From positions 1 through 63,471 of the forward strand of contig CALDYQ010000045.1 in assembly GCA_937944385.1 (NCBI GenBank): a stretch of 63,471 bases of DNA, written 5' to 3'. Of this stretch, positions 18,971 through 29,600 are shown piece after piece. Made by a program: the position numbers and the translations under genes. Each line of letters starts with the position of its first letter. Positions within the stretch are counted from its first letter, which is position 1. Origin of the DNA: an uncultured Burkholderiales bacterium (GTDB lineage: Bacteria; Pseudomonadota; Gammaproteobacteria; Burkholderiales; Casimicrobiaceae). The notes beneath the pieces are model-generated. The model was not told the DNA's origin, made no database searches, and saw nothing but the letters and a program-made list of their open reading frames with translations.

Positions 18971-20578
18971 TTATTGCTTGGGCGCGGGGTTGGCGGGCGC
19001 AGGCGCGGTTGCCGACGTGTCCGCCGACTTGGCCGCATCTCCCCCAGGTGCGAGTGTGGATCCCGATGCGGGCGCGTCCGCTGGCGCACCCGAATTGCCC
19101 GCTGCTGCCGGTGCTGCCGGTGCTGCCGGTGCTGCCGACTCCGCGGGTTTGATCGGCGCGGACACCGCCGGTGCAGGCTTGGCACCGGCGAGTTCACGAA
19201 TCGCTAGCGCCGCGATCACCACGCCCACGACCACGAGAACCCAGATCATCCAGCCCGCCATCGGTGCGGACGGTTGAAGCGGTTGATCCGCAGTGACCGC
19301 CGCGGCGGGCGCGGCTGGGCTCGCCGCGGCACGGGCGGCCGGGGCCGCCGGCGCCGACAGCGTTGGCGCAGGCGCCGCAGATTCCTTTGCCACTGGGGCT
19401 GTAGGCGCGTTGGTCTCCCCGCGCGCGGCGGCCACGACCTTCTCGGCGGCCTCGGCCATGTTGTTCGCAGTGATGATCGGCAAGCCGCTCTTGGCCAGAA
19501 TCTCCTTGCCAAGATCTTCGTTCGTGCCCTTCATGCGCACGACGAGCGGGACCTTCAATCCCACGGCACGCGAGGCGGCCACCACGCCTTCGGCGATCGT
19601 GTCGCACTTCATGATGCCGCCGAAAATGTTGACGAGGATCGCCTTCAGGTTAGGGTTCCGAAGCATGATCTTGAACGCTTCGGTCACCTTCTCGGTGGTT
19701 GCGCCGCCACCCACGTCGAGGAAGTTTGCCGGCTCCCCGCCGTAGAGCTTGATCGTGTCCATCGTCGCCATGGCGAGACCTGCACCATTGACCAAGCAGC
19801 CGATGTCGCCATCGAGCGAGATGTAGGCGAGATCGAACTTCGATGCCTCGATCTCGGCAGGATCTTCCTCGTCGAGATCGCGCATCGCCACGATGTCTGG
19901 GTGACGGAAGAGCGCGTTCGCGTCGAAGTTGAACTTCGCGTCGAGCGCAACGACGCGACCGTCTCCGGTGACGATCAGCGGGTTGATCTCGGCGAGCGAC
20001 GCATCCTTATCGACGAAGGCCTGGTAAAGCCCGAGCATGACCTTGCGTGCATCTGCGTAGGCCGACTCGGGAATGCCGATCGCGGCGGCGACCTCGTCGC
20101 ACTGGGCGGGTGTCAGCCCGGCCGCCGGATCGATGAAGACCTTTTTGATCGCGTCGGGATTGCGGTGGGCGACCTCTTCGATGTCCATGCCGCCTTCGCT
20201 CGACGCGAGCATCGCCACGCGCTGGGTGCCACGATCGATGACCAGCGAAAGGTAGAGCTCCTTCTTGATGTCGGCGCCTTCCTCGATCAGGAGTCGGCGG
20301 ACCTTCTGCCCCTCGGGGCCCGTCTGGTGCGTGACGAGCTGCATGCCGAGGATCTGGCCCGCACGCTCCCGGACCTCGTCGATCGAGCGGGCCACCTTGA
20401 CGCCGCCGCCCTTGCCACGGCCACCGGCGTGGATCTGGGCCTTGACCACCCAGACGGGTCCTCCCAGCTCTTCAGCGGCCTTGACCGCCTCCTCCACCGT
20501 GAAGGCGGGGATGCCCCGCGGCACCGGCACGCCGAATTCGCGCAGGATCTGTTTGCCTTGATACTCGTGAATTTTCAC
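18971..20578 (-). CDS. sucC: Succinyl-CoA synthetase beta subunit with membrane-anchor extension
   Basis: Beta subunit of succinyl-CoA synthetase; an ATP-grasp protein that normally has 386-400 residues. Residues 1 to about 388 are a complete core ([66 protein letters not shown]). Then come about 147 extra residues: an Ala/Pro-rich linker (389-438), one clear transmembrane helix (about 440-463, [18 protein letters not shown]), and a second Ala/Pro/Ser-rich tail containing AAP repeats. The stop is 14 bases before sucD, so the extension belongs to the same frame and operon. I know of no standard SucC with such an anchor; it may tether the enzyme to the membrane. The core function is certain, the role of the tail is inference. 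Confidence 0.93.
   Translation of the reverse strand: MKIHEYQGKQILREFGVPVPRGIPAFTVEEAVKAAEELGGPVWVVKAQIHAGGRGKGGGVKVARSIDEVRERAGQILGMQLVTHQTGPEGQKVRRLLIEEGADIKKELYLSLVIDRGTQRVAMLASSEGGMDIEEVAHRNPDAIKKVFIDPAAGLTPAQCDEVAAAIGIPESAYADARKVMLGLYQAFVDKDASLAEINPLIVTGDGRVVALDAKFNFDANALFRHPDIVAMRDLDEEDPAEIEASKFDLAYISLDGDIGCLVNGAGLAMATMDTIKLYGGEPANFLDVGGGATTEKVTEAFKIMLRNPNLKAILVNIFGGIMKCDTIAEGVVAASRAVGLKVPLVVRMKGTNEDLGKEILAKSGLPIITANNMAEAAEKVVAAARGETNAPTAPVAKESAAPAPTLSAPAAPAARAAASPAAPAAAVTADQPLQPSAPMAGWMIWVLVVVGVVIAALAIRELAGAKPAPAVSAPIKPAESAAPAAPAAPAAAGNSGAPADAPASGSTLAPGGDAAKSADTSATAPAPANPAPKQ
19104..19139. repeat. 9-base tandem repeat inside the sucC extension
   Basis: Three full copies and one altered copy of GCTGCCGGT lie in a row. 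On the coding strand they encode the AAP repeats of the tail. The array is prone to slippage, so its length may vary between strains. Confidence 0.85.
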
Positions 20579-20709
20579 GCTGTCGGTCCCCCGGGGGTTA
20601 TTCGCTCGGTTTTCGAATTTTGCCGGACGGCAGTGTCATCCCATCCGTCCGGCCTCGCAATCGCTCATGCCGAAAAGCCATGGCAAAGCAGGATGGATCG
20701 AGCGACTGC

Positions 20710-21267
20710 TCAGCCTGCGTCGTGCGTCCCCCCGACATACCACTTCGGGTAGTAGAGCCGCACCGCCTCGCCGTCCGTTCGGAGTGCATGACAGGCGTCG
20801 AGCTGGAACGGCTTTCGGTCGCCCCAATGCTCGGTCTCGCGGCGCAGCCCGGCGAAGGTCTGCACGGCGGCGGTCGGCAGATAGCCGAGCAGCTCCGAGA
20901 TGTGGGTGCAGCCCGCGACGCCACCCATGTGCTCGGCGATCGCCTTCCGGAAGCCGCGCATCAGATTCGCGCCGATCAACTTGCGATAGGCGGGCCCGAT
21001 CGTGTCGCAGTGCCCTGGGTAGGGCATGTCCTCGGTACTTGCCTCGATCTCGACGACGTTGAAACCGGCGTCGATCGTCACCCGAACGAGCATCTGGTGC
21101 ACCGGTTGGTCGGGCGTGCGATCGCCCGTGGCCAAAGAGTACGGATGCTCCTTTGTATCGACGAGTCGCGCTTCGATGTCGAAGAGGCCGTCGCCACGCC
21201 GATAGCCCTCGTAGGTGATGCGGCGCAGATGGAGACGTTCGCGCGGGGAGGGCGGAGAAAGCGGCAT
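20710..21267 (-). CDS. DUF2889 family protein
   Basis: The 185-residue product matches the make-up of DUF2889 proteins: LHLRRITYEGYRRGDGLFDIEARLVDTKEH opens it in pieces, followed by HQMLVRVTIDAG and a Cys-containing GVAGCTHISELLG segment. Function of the family is unknown. I start at the ATG at 21267, which gives the family N-terminus; a frame to 21492 would overlap glpK and is rejected. It lies upstream of sucC on the same strand, 131 bases away, a spacer that must hold the sucC promoter. Confidence 0.8.
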   Translation of the reverse strand: MPLSPPSPRERLHLRRITYEGYRRGDGLFDIEARLVDTKEHPYSLATGDRTPDQPVHQMLVRVTIDAGFNVVEIEASTEDMPYPGHCDTIGPAYRKLIGANLMRGFRKAIAEHMGGVAGCTHISELLGYLPTAAVQTFAGLRRETEHWGDRKPFQLDACHALRTDGEAVRLYYPKWYVGGTHDAG

Positions 21268-21401
21268 TTCGTTCGAGGGAGACGTAACACCCGGGTGCGG
21301 GCCGACGCGGTTGGCATCACGTCCCGATGCTGGCAGACTGATCCGATTGTAAGGAGGCATGACGCAACGCTTGTGCGCCGCAACAAAAGAGTGAAATCCA
21401 T

Positions 21402-22898
21402 ATGACCCGCTATGTCCTCGCGCTCGATCAGGGCACAACTTCGTCTCGCGCGATCCTGTTCGACCGTGAGGGAAGGCTCTGCGCCGTCGCACAGCGTGAA
21501 TTCCGCCAGCACTTCCCCGCGCCCGGCTGGGTCGAGCATGACGCCCAGGAAATCTGGGAGACGCAGCAGGCCGTGCTCGAGGCTGCGTTCCGCCAGGCCG
21601 ACGTCACACCAAACGACGTGGCGGCGATCGGCATCACGAACCAGCGCGAGACGACCGTGCTCTGGGACCGGACGACCGGCACGCCGCTCGCCCGGGCGAT
21701 CGTCTGGCAGGACCGCCGCACCGCAGCCGACTGCGACCGCCTCCGCGCCGAAGGCCATGCCGAGCGCATCCGGCAGAAGACCGGGCTCGTGCTCGATGCC
21801 TACTTCTCGGGCACCAAGCTCGCCTGGCTGCTCGATCACGTGCCCGGCGCGCGAGCGCGGGCCGAAGCGGGCGAACTCGCCTTCGGCACGATCGACAGCT
21901 GGCTCATCTGGAACCTGACCGGCGGTCGCGTGCACGCGACCGATCCGTCGAATGCGAGCCGGACGCTTCTGTTCGATATCCACACGAACGCGTGGGATGA
22001 CGAACTGCTTGCCCTCTTTCGCATTCCGCGAGTGGTACTGCCCGACGTGCGGCCTTCCTCGAGCGACTTCGGCTACGCCTCGATCGGTGGCGCCGAAGTT
22101 CCGATCACTGGCGTGGCCGGTGACCAGCAGGCGGCCCTCTTCGGGCAGGCCTGCCACCAGCCGGGCATGGCCAAGAACACCTACGGCACCGGCTGCTTTC
22201 TGCTGCTCAACACCGGAGCGACGCCGGTCGCAAGCACGAACCGGCTGCTCACGACCACCGCGTGGCAGTACGCCGGGGGTGCGCCGACCTACGCGCTCGA
22301 AGGCTCGGTCTTCATCGGCGGCGCGGTCGTGCAGTGGCTCCGCGACGGGCTGCGGGCGGTCAAGACCGCGGCCGAGGTGGAGGCGCTCGCCTCCGAAGTG
22401 CCGGACGCCGGGGGGCTTTACCTCGTGCCCGCGTTCACGGGCCTGGGCGCGCCACATTGGGACGCCTACGCCCGCGGTGCGCTCCTCGGGCTCACGCGTG
22501 GCTCGACGATCGCCCACATCGCGCGTGCGGCGCTCGAATCGATCGCCTTCCAGTCGGCCGAGGTGCTCCTCGCGATGGAGCGCGATGCTGGCACGCGGCT
22601 CACCGAGCTTCGGGTCGATGGCGGGGCCACCGCGAACGACCTGCTCATGCAGATCCAGGCCGATCTTCTCGGTGTGCCGGTGATCCGCCCGAAGGTGCTC
22701 GAAACGACTGCGCTCGGTGCGGCCTACCTCGCGGGGCTCGCGGTCGGCTTCTGGAAGGATGAGCGCGACATCGCGGCCAACTGGGCTGTGGATCGGGTGT
22801 TCGAACCCACGCTCGCGCGCGAGCGCGCGGCCGAGCGCATGGCGGGCTGGGCGCGCGCAGTCGAGCGCAGCAAGGGATGGACAACCGAGGTCTCCTGA
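21402..22898 (+). CDS. glpK: Glycerol kinase
   Basis: FGGY-family kinase that makes sn-glycerol 3-phosphate. The 498-residue product begins [21 protein letters not shown] and keeps the glycerol-site residues ([25 protein letters not shown]), the [10 protein letters not shown] motif and the [17 protein letters not shown]-terminal signature. Length is normal. No glpF or glpD lies beside it. The gene is convergent with guaD (3 bases between stops) and divergent from DUF2889. Confidence 0.95.
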   Translation: MTRYVLALDQGTTSSRAILFDREGRLCAVAQREFRQHFPAPGWVEHDAQEIWETQQAVLEAAFRQADVTPNDVAAIGITNQRETTVLWDRTTGTPLARAIVWQDRRTAADCDRLRAEGHAERIRQKTGLVLDAYFSGTKLAWLLDHVPGARARAEAGELAFGTIDSWLIWNLTGGRVHATDPSNASRTLLFDIHTNAWDDELLALFRIPRVVLPDVRPSSSDFGYASIGGAEVPITGVAGDQQAALFGQACHQPGMAKNTYGTGCFLLLNTGATPVASTNRLLTTTAWQYAGGAPTYALEGSVFIGGAVVQWLRDGLRAVKTAAEVEALASEVPDAGGLYLVPAFTGLGAPHWDAYARGALLGLTRGSTIAHIARAALESIAFQSAEVLLAMERDAGTRLTELRVDGGATANDLLMQIQADLLGVPVIRPKVLETTALGAAYLAGLAVGFWKDERDIAANWAVDRVFEPTLARERAAERMAGWARAVERSKGWTTEVS

Positions 22899-22901
22899 GA
22901 C

Positions 22902-24260
22902 TTAGCCGCCCGCGACCCCGAGCGCTTCGCTTGCGCGATGACGGACGCAGCGACCCGCGATCCAGGTCTCAGCCACGGCGCGATCGTCACCGAGCATCAT
23001 GAGCGCGAAAAAGGTGTCGAGCGGATCGTGGCGCGCGTGAGGAAGCGCCGTCCGGCGAGCGAGCAGCGGCGTTGCAGCCGGATCGAGAAGCACGAAGTCC
23101 GCCCACTTGCCGGGCTCGATCGAGCCGATCTCGGCGGCCAGCCCCAAGGCGGTTGCTCCGCCCAAAGTCGCCAGGTAGAGCGCATACGCGGGTGAAAGCG
23201 TCTGGCCGAGCAGTTGCTGCACCTTGTAGCCCTCGGCCAGCGTGGTGAGTATCGAGTAGCCGGTGCCGCCGCCGACGTCGCTGCCCATGGCCACACGATT
23301 GCCTGCACCGACCGCCCGGGCGAGGTCATAGAGACCGCTGCCGAGAAAGAGATTCGAGGTCGGGCAGAACACCGGGCTTGCCCCGGCGGCCGTGAGCCGC
23401 GCGCGGTCTGCATCGTCTAGGTAAATGCAATGCGCCCAAAGCGAACGCTCGCGAACGAGGCCTGCACGGTCGTAGACCTCGAGGTAGCTGCGATGGCCTG
23501 GGAAGAGACGTGCCACCGCCTCGATCTCCGCGTGGTTCTCGGCCACGTGGGACTGAACGTAGACCGACGGCTGCTCCTCGGCAAGGGCGCCCAGGGCCAC
23601 GAGCTGCTCGGGGGTCGAGGTCACGGCGAAACGCGGCGTGATCGCGTAGCGGAATCGGCCGCGCGCTCCACCGCCGTGCCAGCGCGCTATCAGCCGACGC
23701 GCCTCGGCGAGGCCCCCCTCGAGGGTGTCGGTGAGCCCCTCGGGCGCGTGACGGTCCATGTGGCACTTGCCCGCGATCAACGCCATGCCAAGCGGCTCGG
23801 CCGCCTCGAAGAGCGCATCGACCGAAGCCGTATGCACGGTCGCAAAGACGGCGGCGGTCGTGGTCCCCACCTCGAGCAGCCGGTCGAGGAAGAAACGTGC
23901 CGTGGCCTCGGCGTGCACGCGGTTCGCAAATGCCCGCTCGGCGGGGAATGTGAACCGCTCGAGCCAGTCGAGCAATTGCGTGCCGTGGCTTGCGATCACG
24001 TCCACCTGCGGGTAGTGCACATGCGCATCGACGAAGCCAGGCACGAGGATCGAGCCCCGCCGGTCGAGCAGGCGCACGCCCTCGCCGAGCGCGGGCAGGA
24101 GCGCCTCGGCCGGCGCAGTCGCTTCAATGTGTCCATCGGCGAGGACGACCACTGCATCGGGCAGGTAACGCACCTGCCGGGCATTCGCTCCGTCGAGCCC
24201 GGGGTCTCCCGTACAGGTGAGGACGGCGGCACGGATCGCGACGCGCTCATCGGCATTCAT
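22902..24260 (-). CDS. guaD: Guanine deaminase
   Basis: Amidohydrolase that turns guanine into xanthine and ammonia. The 452-residue product has the metal-binding HVH in VDAHVHYPQ, the GTTT-AVFATVH segment, the SHVAENHAEIEAV metal/catalytic His region, GSDVGGGTGYSILTT with the catalytic Asp, and a C-terminal LDPAATPL beta-sandwich closing strand. Guanine deaminases of this type usually have 430-450 residues. No other purine-salvage gene is adjacent. Confidence 0.93.
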   Translation of the reverse strand: MNADERVAIRAAVLTCTGDPGLDGANARQVRYLPDAVVVLADGHIEATAPAEALLPALGEGVRLLDRRGSILVPGFVDAHVHYPQVDVIASHGTQLLDWLERFTFPAERAFANRVHAEATARFFLDRLLEVGTTTAAVFATVHTASVDALFEAAEPLGMALIAGKCHMDRHAPEGLTDTLEGGLAEARRLIARWHGGGARGRFRYAITPRFAVTSTPEQLVALGALAEEQPSVYVQSHVAENHAEIEAVARLFPGHRSYLEVYDRAGLVRERSLWAHCIYLDDADRARLTAAGASPVFCPTSNLFLGSGLYDLARAVGAGNRVAMGSDVGGGTGYSILTTLAEGYKVQQLLGQTLSPAYALYLATLGGATALGLAAEIGSIEPGKWADFVLLDPAATPLLARRTALPHARHDPLDTFFALMMLGDDRAVAETWIAGRCVRHRASEALGVAGG

Positions 24261-24330
24261 GACGGCAATGCTACGGCGCCGATCCGGCTGGCGAGCGCTG
24301 TTCCGGCATGAATCCCGCTATAAGGACCGC

Positions 24331-25464
24331 ATGAACCTTGATCGACGCGTGGGTCTGAAAGCGCGCATCATGGCCTGGCTGCGGCGTGGCCCGGCAGCGA
24401 GTCAACCGAAACCTGCCGCGCCCGAATCCCGACTGCCGCCTCTGACGCCCTCCCCGCCGCTGCGCTCCCTTCCGGCGCGCCTCCTGCGTGAAAGAGTGCT
24501 GCTACCGGCTGCGAGTGCCGCTCCTTGGCTGCTCCTGCCGCGGCAGCGAAACTACCGGCTCTACATCCCGGCGCGCTCAGCCGATTCAGCGCCGCTGCCG
24601 CTCGTCGTGATGATCCATGGCTGCCGCCAGGATGCCGAGATGTTCGCGCGCGGGACCCGCATGGACCGGATTGCCGATGCGCACGGCTTAGCGGTGCTCT
24701 ACCCCGAGCAGGCGCAGCTCGCGAACGTGCGTCGCTGCTGGAGCTGGTTCGACCCGAAGACGGCGAGCGGTGGGGGCGAATGCGAGCTCGTGCTCGAAAT
24801 GATCCGGGAAGCGACCCGCAAGGCCGCGATCGCCGATCGCACGGTGTTCGTCGCTGGCCTCTCCTCCGGTGGTGCGCTTGCAGCCCTTCTCGCCTATCAC
24901 CACCCCGATCGGTTCCGCGGCGTGGCCGTGCATTCCGGACTCCCGCCCGTGTGGCCGATCTCGGCGACCCAGGCACTCACCGTCATGAAGCGTGGCCCGG
25001 GCGAGCAGGCCGCCGCGATGGCCGAACGCTACTGGACGAATCGCCCGGCGCGCCCCGGCGTGCCCGAGCCGCCACCGCCCCTGCTCGTCATCCACGGGGA
25101 TGCCGACGCCCGAGTGAGCGAAGTGAACGCCGGCGCGCTCGTCACGCTTTGGCGCTCGATCTACGAGACGCGTCTCGTATCCCCCTCGTCCGTCGTCAAG
25201 ACGACACAGGCCGAAGCGGCCCGGCCGGATGCACGCGCCTATACCCGGACGGATTACCGGGCGGGCGGGCGGCTGATCCTCTCCGGCATTCGCATCCACG
25301 GCCTTGCCCACGCCTGGTCCGGCGGAGATTCAGGCGAGCCGTTCTTCGACCCGACGGGACCCTCGGCATCGGACCTCATCTGGCGCTTTTTCCGCGAGGT
25401 CAGTGAACGATCATCACCGGCCGGTCCGCATGCGCCATCACCTTCTGCGCCACCGAACCCATGA
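24331..25464 (+). CDS. PHB-depolymerase-family esterase
   Basis: An alpha/beta hydrolase of the extracellular poly(3-hydroxybutyrate) depolymerase/feruloyl-esterase type (DUF PHB_depo_PHB). Key points are the oxyanion segment VVMIHGCRQDAEMFARGT, nucleophile elbow GLSSGGALAA (Ser near residue 178), acid HGDADARVSEVNA, and His in GLAHAWSGG. The ATG at 24331 has AAGGA upstream; the frame opens further to 24217 but into guaD. No signal peptide is visible: the N-terminus is Arg/Pro-rich, so a cytoplasmic role is likely. Its last 65 bases overlap the 3' end of uspA on the other strand. Length 377 residues. Confidence 0.88.
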   Translation: MNLDRRVGLKARIMAWLRRGPAASQPKPAAPESRLPPLTPSPPLRSLPARLLRERVLLPAASAAPWLLLPRQRNYRLYIPARSADSAPLPLVVMIHGCRQDAEMFARGTRMDRIADAHGLAVLYPEQAQLANVRRCWSWFDPKTASGGGECELVLEMIREATRKAAIADRTVFVAGLSSGGALAALLAYHHPDRFRGVAVHSGLPPVWPISATQALTVMKRGPGEQAAAMAERYWTNRPARPGVPEPPPPLLVIHGDADARVSEVNAGALVTLWRSIYETRLVSPSSVVKTTQAEAARPDARAYTRTDYRAGGRLILSGIRIHGLAHAWSGGDSGEPFFDPTGPSASDLIWRFFREVSERSSPAGPHAPSPSAPPNP

Positions 25465-25822
25465 GCAGTGACGCGAGCGCACCGTGCCCGCGCGAGCCCA
25501 TGATGATGAGATCCACGTTTTCCTTCTTCGCGAGCTTGAGGATCTCGTCGGCCGCGTGACCGACCGTCGTCTTGGCCTTGTAGCTCATCCCCTTGCGGTC
25601 GAGAAACTTGCACACCGGAGCGAGCACGGCCTCGCTTTCGGCGTGGTGGTAGCTCTCCACGATCTCCTTGCCCACCGCGCGCGCAGCACGCGAGGGGATC
25701 GGCGGTTGCACGTTGAAGACGATGAACTCGGGATCGGGGCCGAGCAGCCCCTCGTGCGTGGTCAGGTAGGCGAGCATCTTCTTCGTGTGCTTGCTGCCAT
25801 CGACCGGAAGCAGGACTTTCAT
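25400..25822 (-). CDS. Universal stress protein UspA family
   Basis: Small nucleotide-binding Rossmann-like protein of the Usp family: MKVLLPVDGSKHTKKM start and the C-terminal ATP-binding motif GSRGHGALASLLMGSVAQKV, which suggests an ATP-binding subtype. 140 residues, normal length. Physiological role unclear from sequence. Its 3' end lies inside the end of the esterase gene on the opposite strand. Confidence 0.92.
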   Translation of the reverse strand: MKVLLPVDGSKHTKKMLAYLTTHEGLLGPDPEFIVFNVQPPIPSRAARAVGKEIVESYHHAESEAVLAPVCKFLDRKGMSYKAKTTVGHAADEILKLAKKENVDLIIMGSRGHGALASLLMGSVAQKVMAHADRPVMIVH

Positions 25823-25908
25823 CGCGATTCTCCTTGACGGGTGCTGCAGCGATTGTCGCGCAGGAGCCCGTCGCCCGGTTGACCGGGATCAGTCGGCCCG
25901 GCGCGACG

Positions 25909-26568
25909 CTACCGGATTGGCACCCACCACTCGTTGCGTCGATTCCACGGCAAGGTGAACGGGTCGTTGTAGAACGCCATCACATAGTCGCCCGCGGGCG
26001 CGAATCCGCGTTCGCGGACGAACCGTTCGAGTTCGGCGCGATGGCGACCGAGATTGGCGTCGGTCGCGAGACCGTCGAAAACGATGACCGCACGCCGCTC
26101 GGGCGGCAGCACCCGGAGGCGCACCTGGGGATCGTTCGGGATAGGCAAGGTCTCGAGCGTAAAGGTAGAGGGCATGGCGAAGGTCACTCGCCAGCGTTCG
26201 CCGCCCGCAGCCGTCTGTGTGACCGGTGCGGTCATCGCAATCCTTTGGCCTTCGGCGACGTCTCCAGCGGCCTGCGTGACGGGCGCGGTCATCGCGATCT
26301 TGCGCTCGCCCTGATTACCACCGAAGATGTAGCGGGCCAAGATGCGGAAGCCGCGGTTGATCGCTGCAGAGCGCTCGCCTTCGACTTCGACCTCGGCCAC
26401 GATGGTGGGCTCGTACTCGCGGATCTGGATTGCACCGACGGTTTCGATGACGCGGTGACGGGGCTCTTCGATGGCCATGGCGGACGGGGTGAGCAGGCCC
26501 GCCGCTACCCCCGCAAGGAGCCCGGCAAGCCGTGCAATGGAAAAGGACGACGACGGGGCAGGCTTCAT
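25909..26568 (-). CDS. SOUL heme-binding family protein
   Basis: The 219-residue product has a signal peptide (cleavage near SAMA-IEEP) and a SOUL/HBP domain with the IREYEPTIVAEVEVEGER opening, two KIAMTAPVTQ/RIAMTAPVTQ copies typical of the family, and PNDPQVRLR near the end. Family members bind heme or tetrapyrroles, though bacterial roles are poorly known. It lies 72 bases downstream of the large oxidoreductase, on the same strand, and may be co-transcribed. Confidence 0.9.
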   Translation of the reverse strand: MKPAPSSSFSIARLAGLLAGVAAGLLTPSAMAIEEPRHRVIETVGAIQIREYEPTIVAEVEVEGERSAAINRGFRILARYIFGGNQGERKIAMTAPVTQAAGDVAEGQRIAMTAPVTQTAAGGERWRVTFAMPSTFTLETLPIPNDPQVRLRVLPPERRAVIVFDGLATDANLGRHRAELERFVRERGFAPAGDYVMAFYNDPFTLPWNRRNEWWVPIR

Positions 26569-26641
26569 GTCTGCGATGTTGCCACCGGCCGCGCGGAATT
26601 CAAGCGGGGATCGCCCTCGATACCCCGGGCCACGGCATTCG

Positions 26642-29600
26642 TCACACGAGCACGCGCTCGATACCGCCCGCGTTCGCGGCCTTCACGTAGTCGCTCATCC
26701 AGTTCGGGCCCAATACGTGGCGAGCCATCTCGACCACGATGTAATCCGCGGTGGTGCCGCTGTCGTCGTCATAGCGCGAGAGCCCCTGCAGACAGCTCGG
26801 GCAGCTCGTCAGCACCTTGACCTGACCCTCGAAGGCCCGCTCACTGCCGTCTGATGACTTGACGGGTATGGCGCGCAGCGCCGCCGCCCCCTTCTTCATC
26901 TCCTCCTCCTTGCGGAAGCGCACCTGGGTCGAGATGTCCGGGCGAACGACGGCCAACGTGCCGGACTCGCCGCAGCAGCGCTCGTTCAAAGGCACGTCCT
27001 GGCCCATCAGCGCATTGACCACCTGGGTCGGCTGGTAGGTCTTCATCGGCGTATGGCAGGGGTCGTGGTACATGTAGCGCACGCCCGTCACACCGTCGAG
27101 CTTCACGCCTTTCTCGAGCAGGTATTCGTGGATGTCGAGCAGGCGGCAGCCGGGGAAGATACGCTCGAATTCGTACTTCGTCAGCTGATCCATGCAGGTG
27201 CCGCACGAGACGATCACTGTCTTGATGTCGAGGTAGTTGAGCGTGTTGGCGACCCGATGGAAGAGCACCCGGTTGTCGGTGATGATCTGCTGCCCTTTGT
27301 CATGGTTGCCACTCGCGGTCTGCGGGTAGCCACAGCAAAGGTAGCCCGGCGGCAGCACGGTCTGCGCGCCCACGTGCCAGAGCATCGCCTGGGTGGCAAG
27401 CCCGACCTGCGAGAAAAGCCGCTCTGAACCGCAACCCGGGAAGTAGAACACCGCCTCCTGCTCGTCGGCATTCAACTTCGGGTTGCGGATGATCGGGACG
27501 ATCTTGTCGTCCTCGATGTCGAGGAGCTTGCGCGCGGTCTGTTTGGGCAAGCCGCCGGGCATCGGCTTGTTGATGAAGTGAATGACCTGCGCCTTGACGG
27601 GCGGTCGGCCGCCCGTGGTGGCCGGCGGCCGCGTGGTCTGGCTGCCGATGAGACCGAAGCGCTTGGCAAGCTTGTGCGCGAAGCGCTGCGCCTCGTAGCC
27701 CCAGTTGACGACCGTGCGCTTGAGCAGGTTCACCGTTGCCGGATCACGCGCGTTCAGGATCATCATCGCGGCGGCCGTGCCCGGATTCCACTTCTTCTTG
27801 CCCTCCTTGCGCAGGAGGTTGCGCATCGCCATCGAGACATTGCCGAAGTCGATGTCCACCGGGCAGGGGTTCACGCATTTGTGGCAGACCGTGCAGTGGT
27901 CGGCCACATCGGCGAGTTCATCCCAGTGGCGGAGCGAGACACCGCGACGCGTCTGCTCCTCGTAGAGGAAGGCCTCGACGAGCAGCCCCGTGGCGAGGAT
28001 CTTGTTGCGCGGGCTGTAGAGCAGGTTCGCCCGCGGCACGTGGGTGGCGCAGACGGGCTTGCACTTGCCGCAGCGCAGGCAATCCTTGATCGAATCGCTG
28101 ATCGCACCGATGTCGGACTGCTCGAGGATCAGGGATTCGGCGCCGAGCAGTCCGAAAGAGGGCGTCCAGGCATTCCTCAGGTCGCCTCCCGGAAGCAACT
28201 TGCCCGCATTGAACCGGCCCTCGGGATCGATCCTTTGCTTGTAGCGGGCAAAGGGCGCGATTTCCTCCTCGGTCAGGAACTCGAGCTTCGTGATGCCGAT
28301 GCCGTGCTCGCCCGAAATGACCCCGTCGAGCCGCCGCGCGAGTGCCATGATGCGCGCAACCGCGGCATTGGCCTCCTGCAGCATGTCGTAGTTGTCGCTG
28401 TTGACGGGGATGTTCGTGTGCACGTTGCCGTCCCCTGCGTGCATGTGCAGCGCGACCCAGGTGCGGCCACGAAGCACCTCGCGGTGGATCGCCTCGATGC
28501 GCTCGAGGATGGGCCGGAGCGCATCGCCTGCAAACAGATCAGCAAGAGGGGCCTTGAGCTCACGCTTCCACGAGATGCGCAGCTCCTGCGACTGCAGCCG
28601 GCGGAACAGCGCGAGTGCCTCGCCCTCGCTTGCGAGCGCGGCGAATCCGGGTTGCGAATCGACGTGCGCGACTTGCGAGCCGGCAAGAACACCGAGATGG
28701 CTACGCCAGCGGGCCGCCACTTCGGCGACCAGCTCGCGTGCTGCAGCCACCTTGTCCGCCAGGGTCTCCGCAGTAATTCCGAATTCCTCGTAGCGGTGCT
28801 GTGGCATCGGACCCGCCAAGAAGCGCTCGAGCGCCTCGCACACGCGCAGCTTGTTGGCGATGGACAGTTCGATGTTGATCCGCTCGACACCGTCGCAGTA
28901 CTCACCCATGCGCTCGAGCGGAATCACCACGTCTTCGTTCAGCTTGAAGGCGTTCGTGTGCTTGGCAATCGCCGCCGTGCGCGCGCGGTCGAGCCAGAAT
29001 TTCTTGCGCGTCTCGGCGCTCACGGCCACGAAGCCCTCGCCGCCGCGTGCATTGCACTGGCGCACGACCTCGCTCGCGGCACGGGCGACCTCGCTCTCGT
29101 CATCGCCAACGATGTCGCCGATCAGCACCATCTTCGGCCGGCCGTGGCGTCTCGCCTTCGTCGCATAGCCCACGGCGCGGATGTAGCGCTCATCGAGATG
29201 CTCGAGCCCGGCGAGCATGACGCGCGAGCCCCCGGTCTTGGGTAGGGCATCGAGGTAGCCCTTGATCTCGACGATCGACGGCACGCTCTCACGCACGGGG
29301 CCGAAGTATTCGAGGCAGACCGTCCGCGTGTGGGGCGGCATCTTGTGCAGCACCCATTTCGACCAGGTGATGATGCCGTCGGTCCCTTCCTTCTGCACAC
29401 CCGGCAGGCCGGAGAGGAACTTGTCGGTCACGTCCTTGCCGAGGCCGATCTTACGGAAGCTCGGCCCCGGAATGATGAGTGTCTCCTCGCGCTTCACGCG
29501 CCGCGCGTCATCGAGCCACTGCAGGCGGAACGTCGCGTGATTGGCGTCATGGATCTTGCTGAGGTTGTGATCCATCCGGGTGACTTCGAGCCAGTCCCCA

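Noticed and set aside
27578..29245. Plus-strand open frame of 555 codons opposite the giant oxidoreductase
   Set aside because: Arg/Asp/His-rich antisense shadow; the Fe-S and FAD motifs are on the minus strand.
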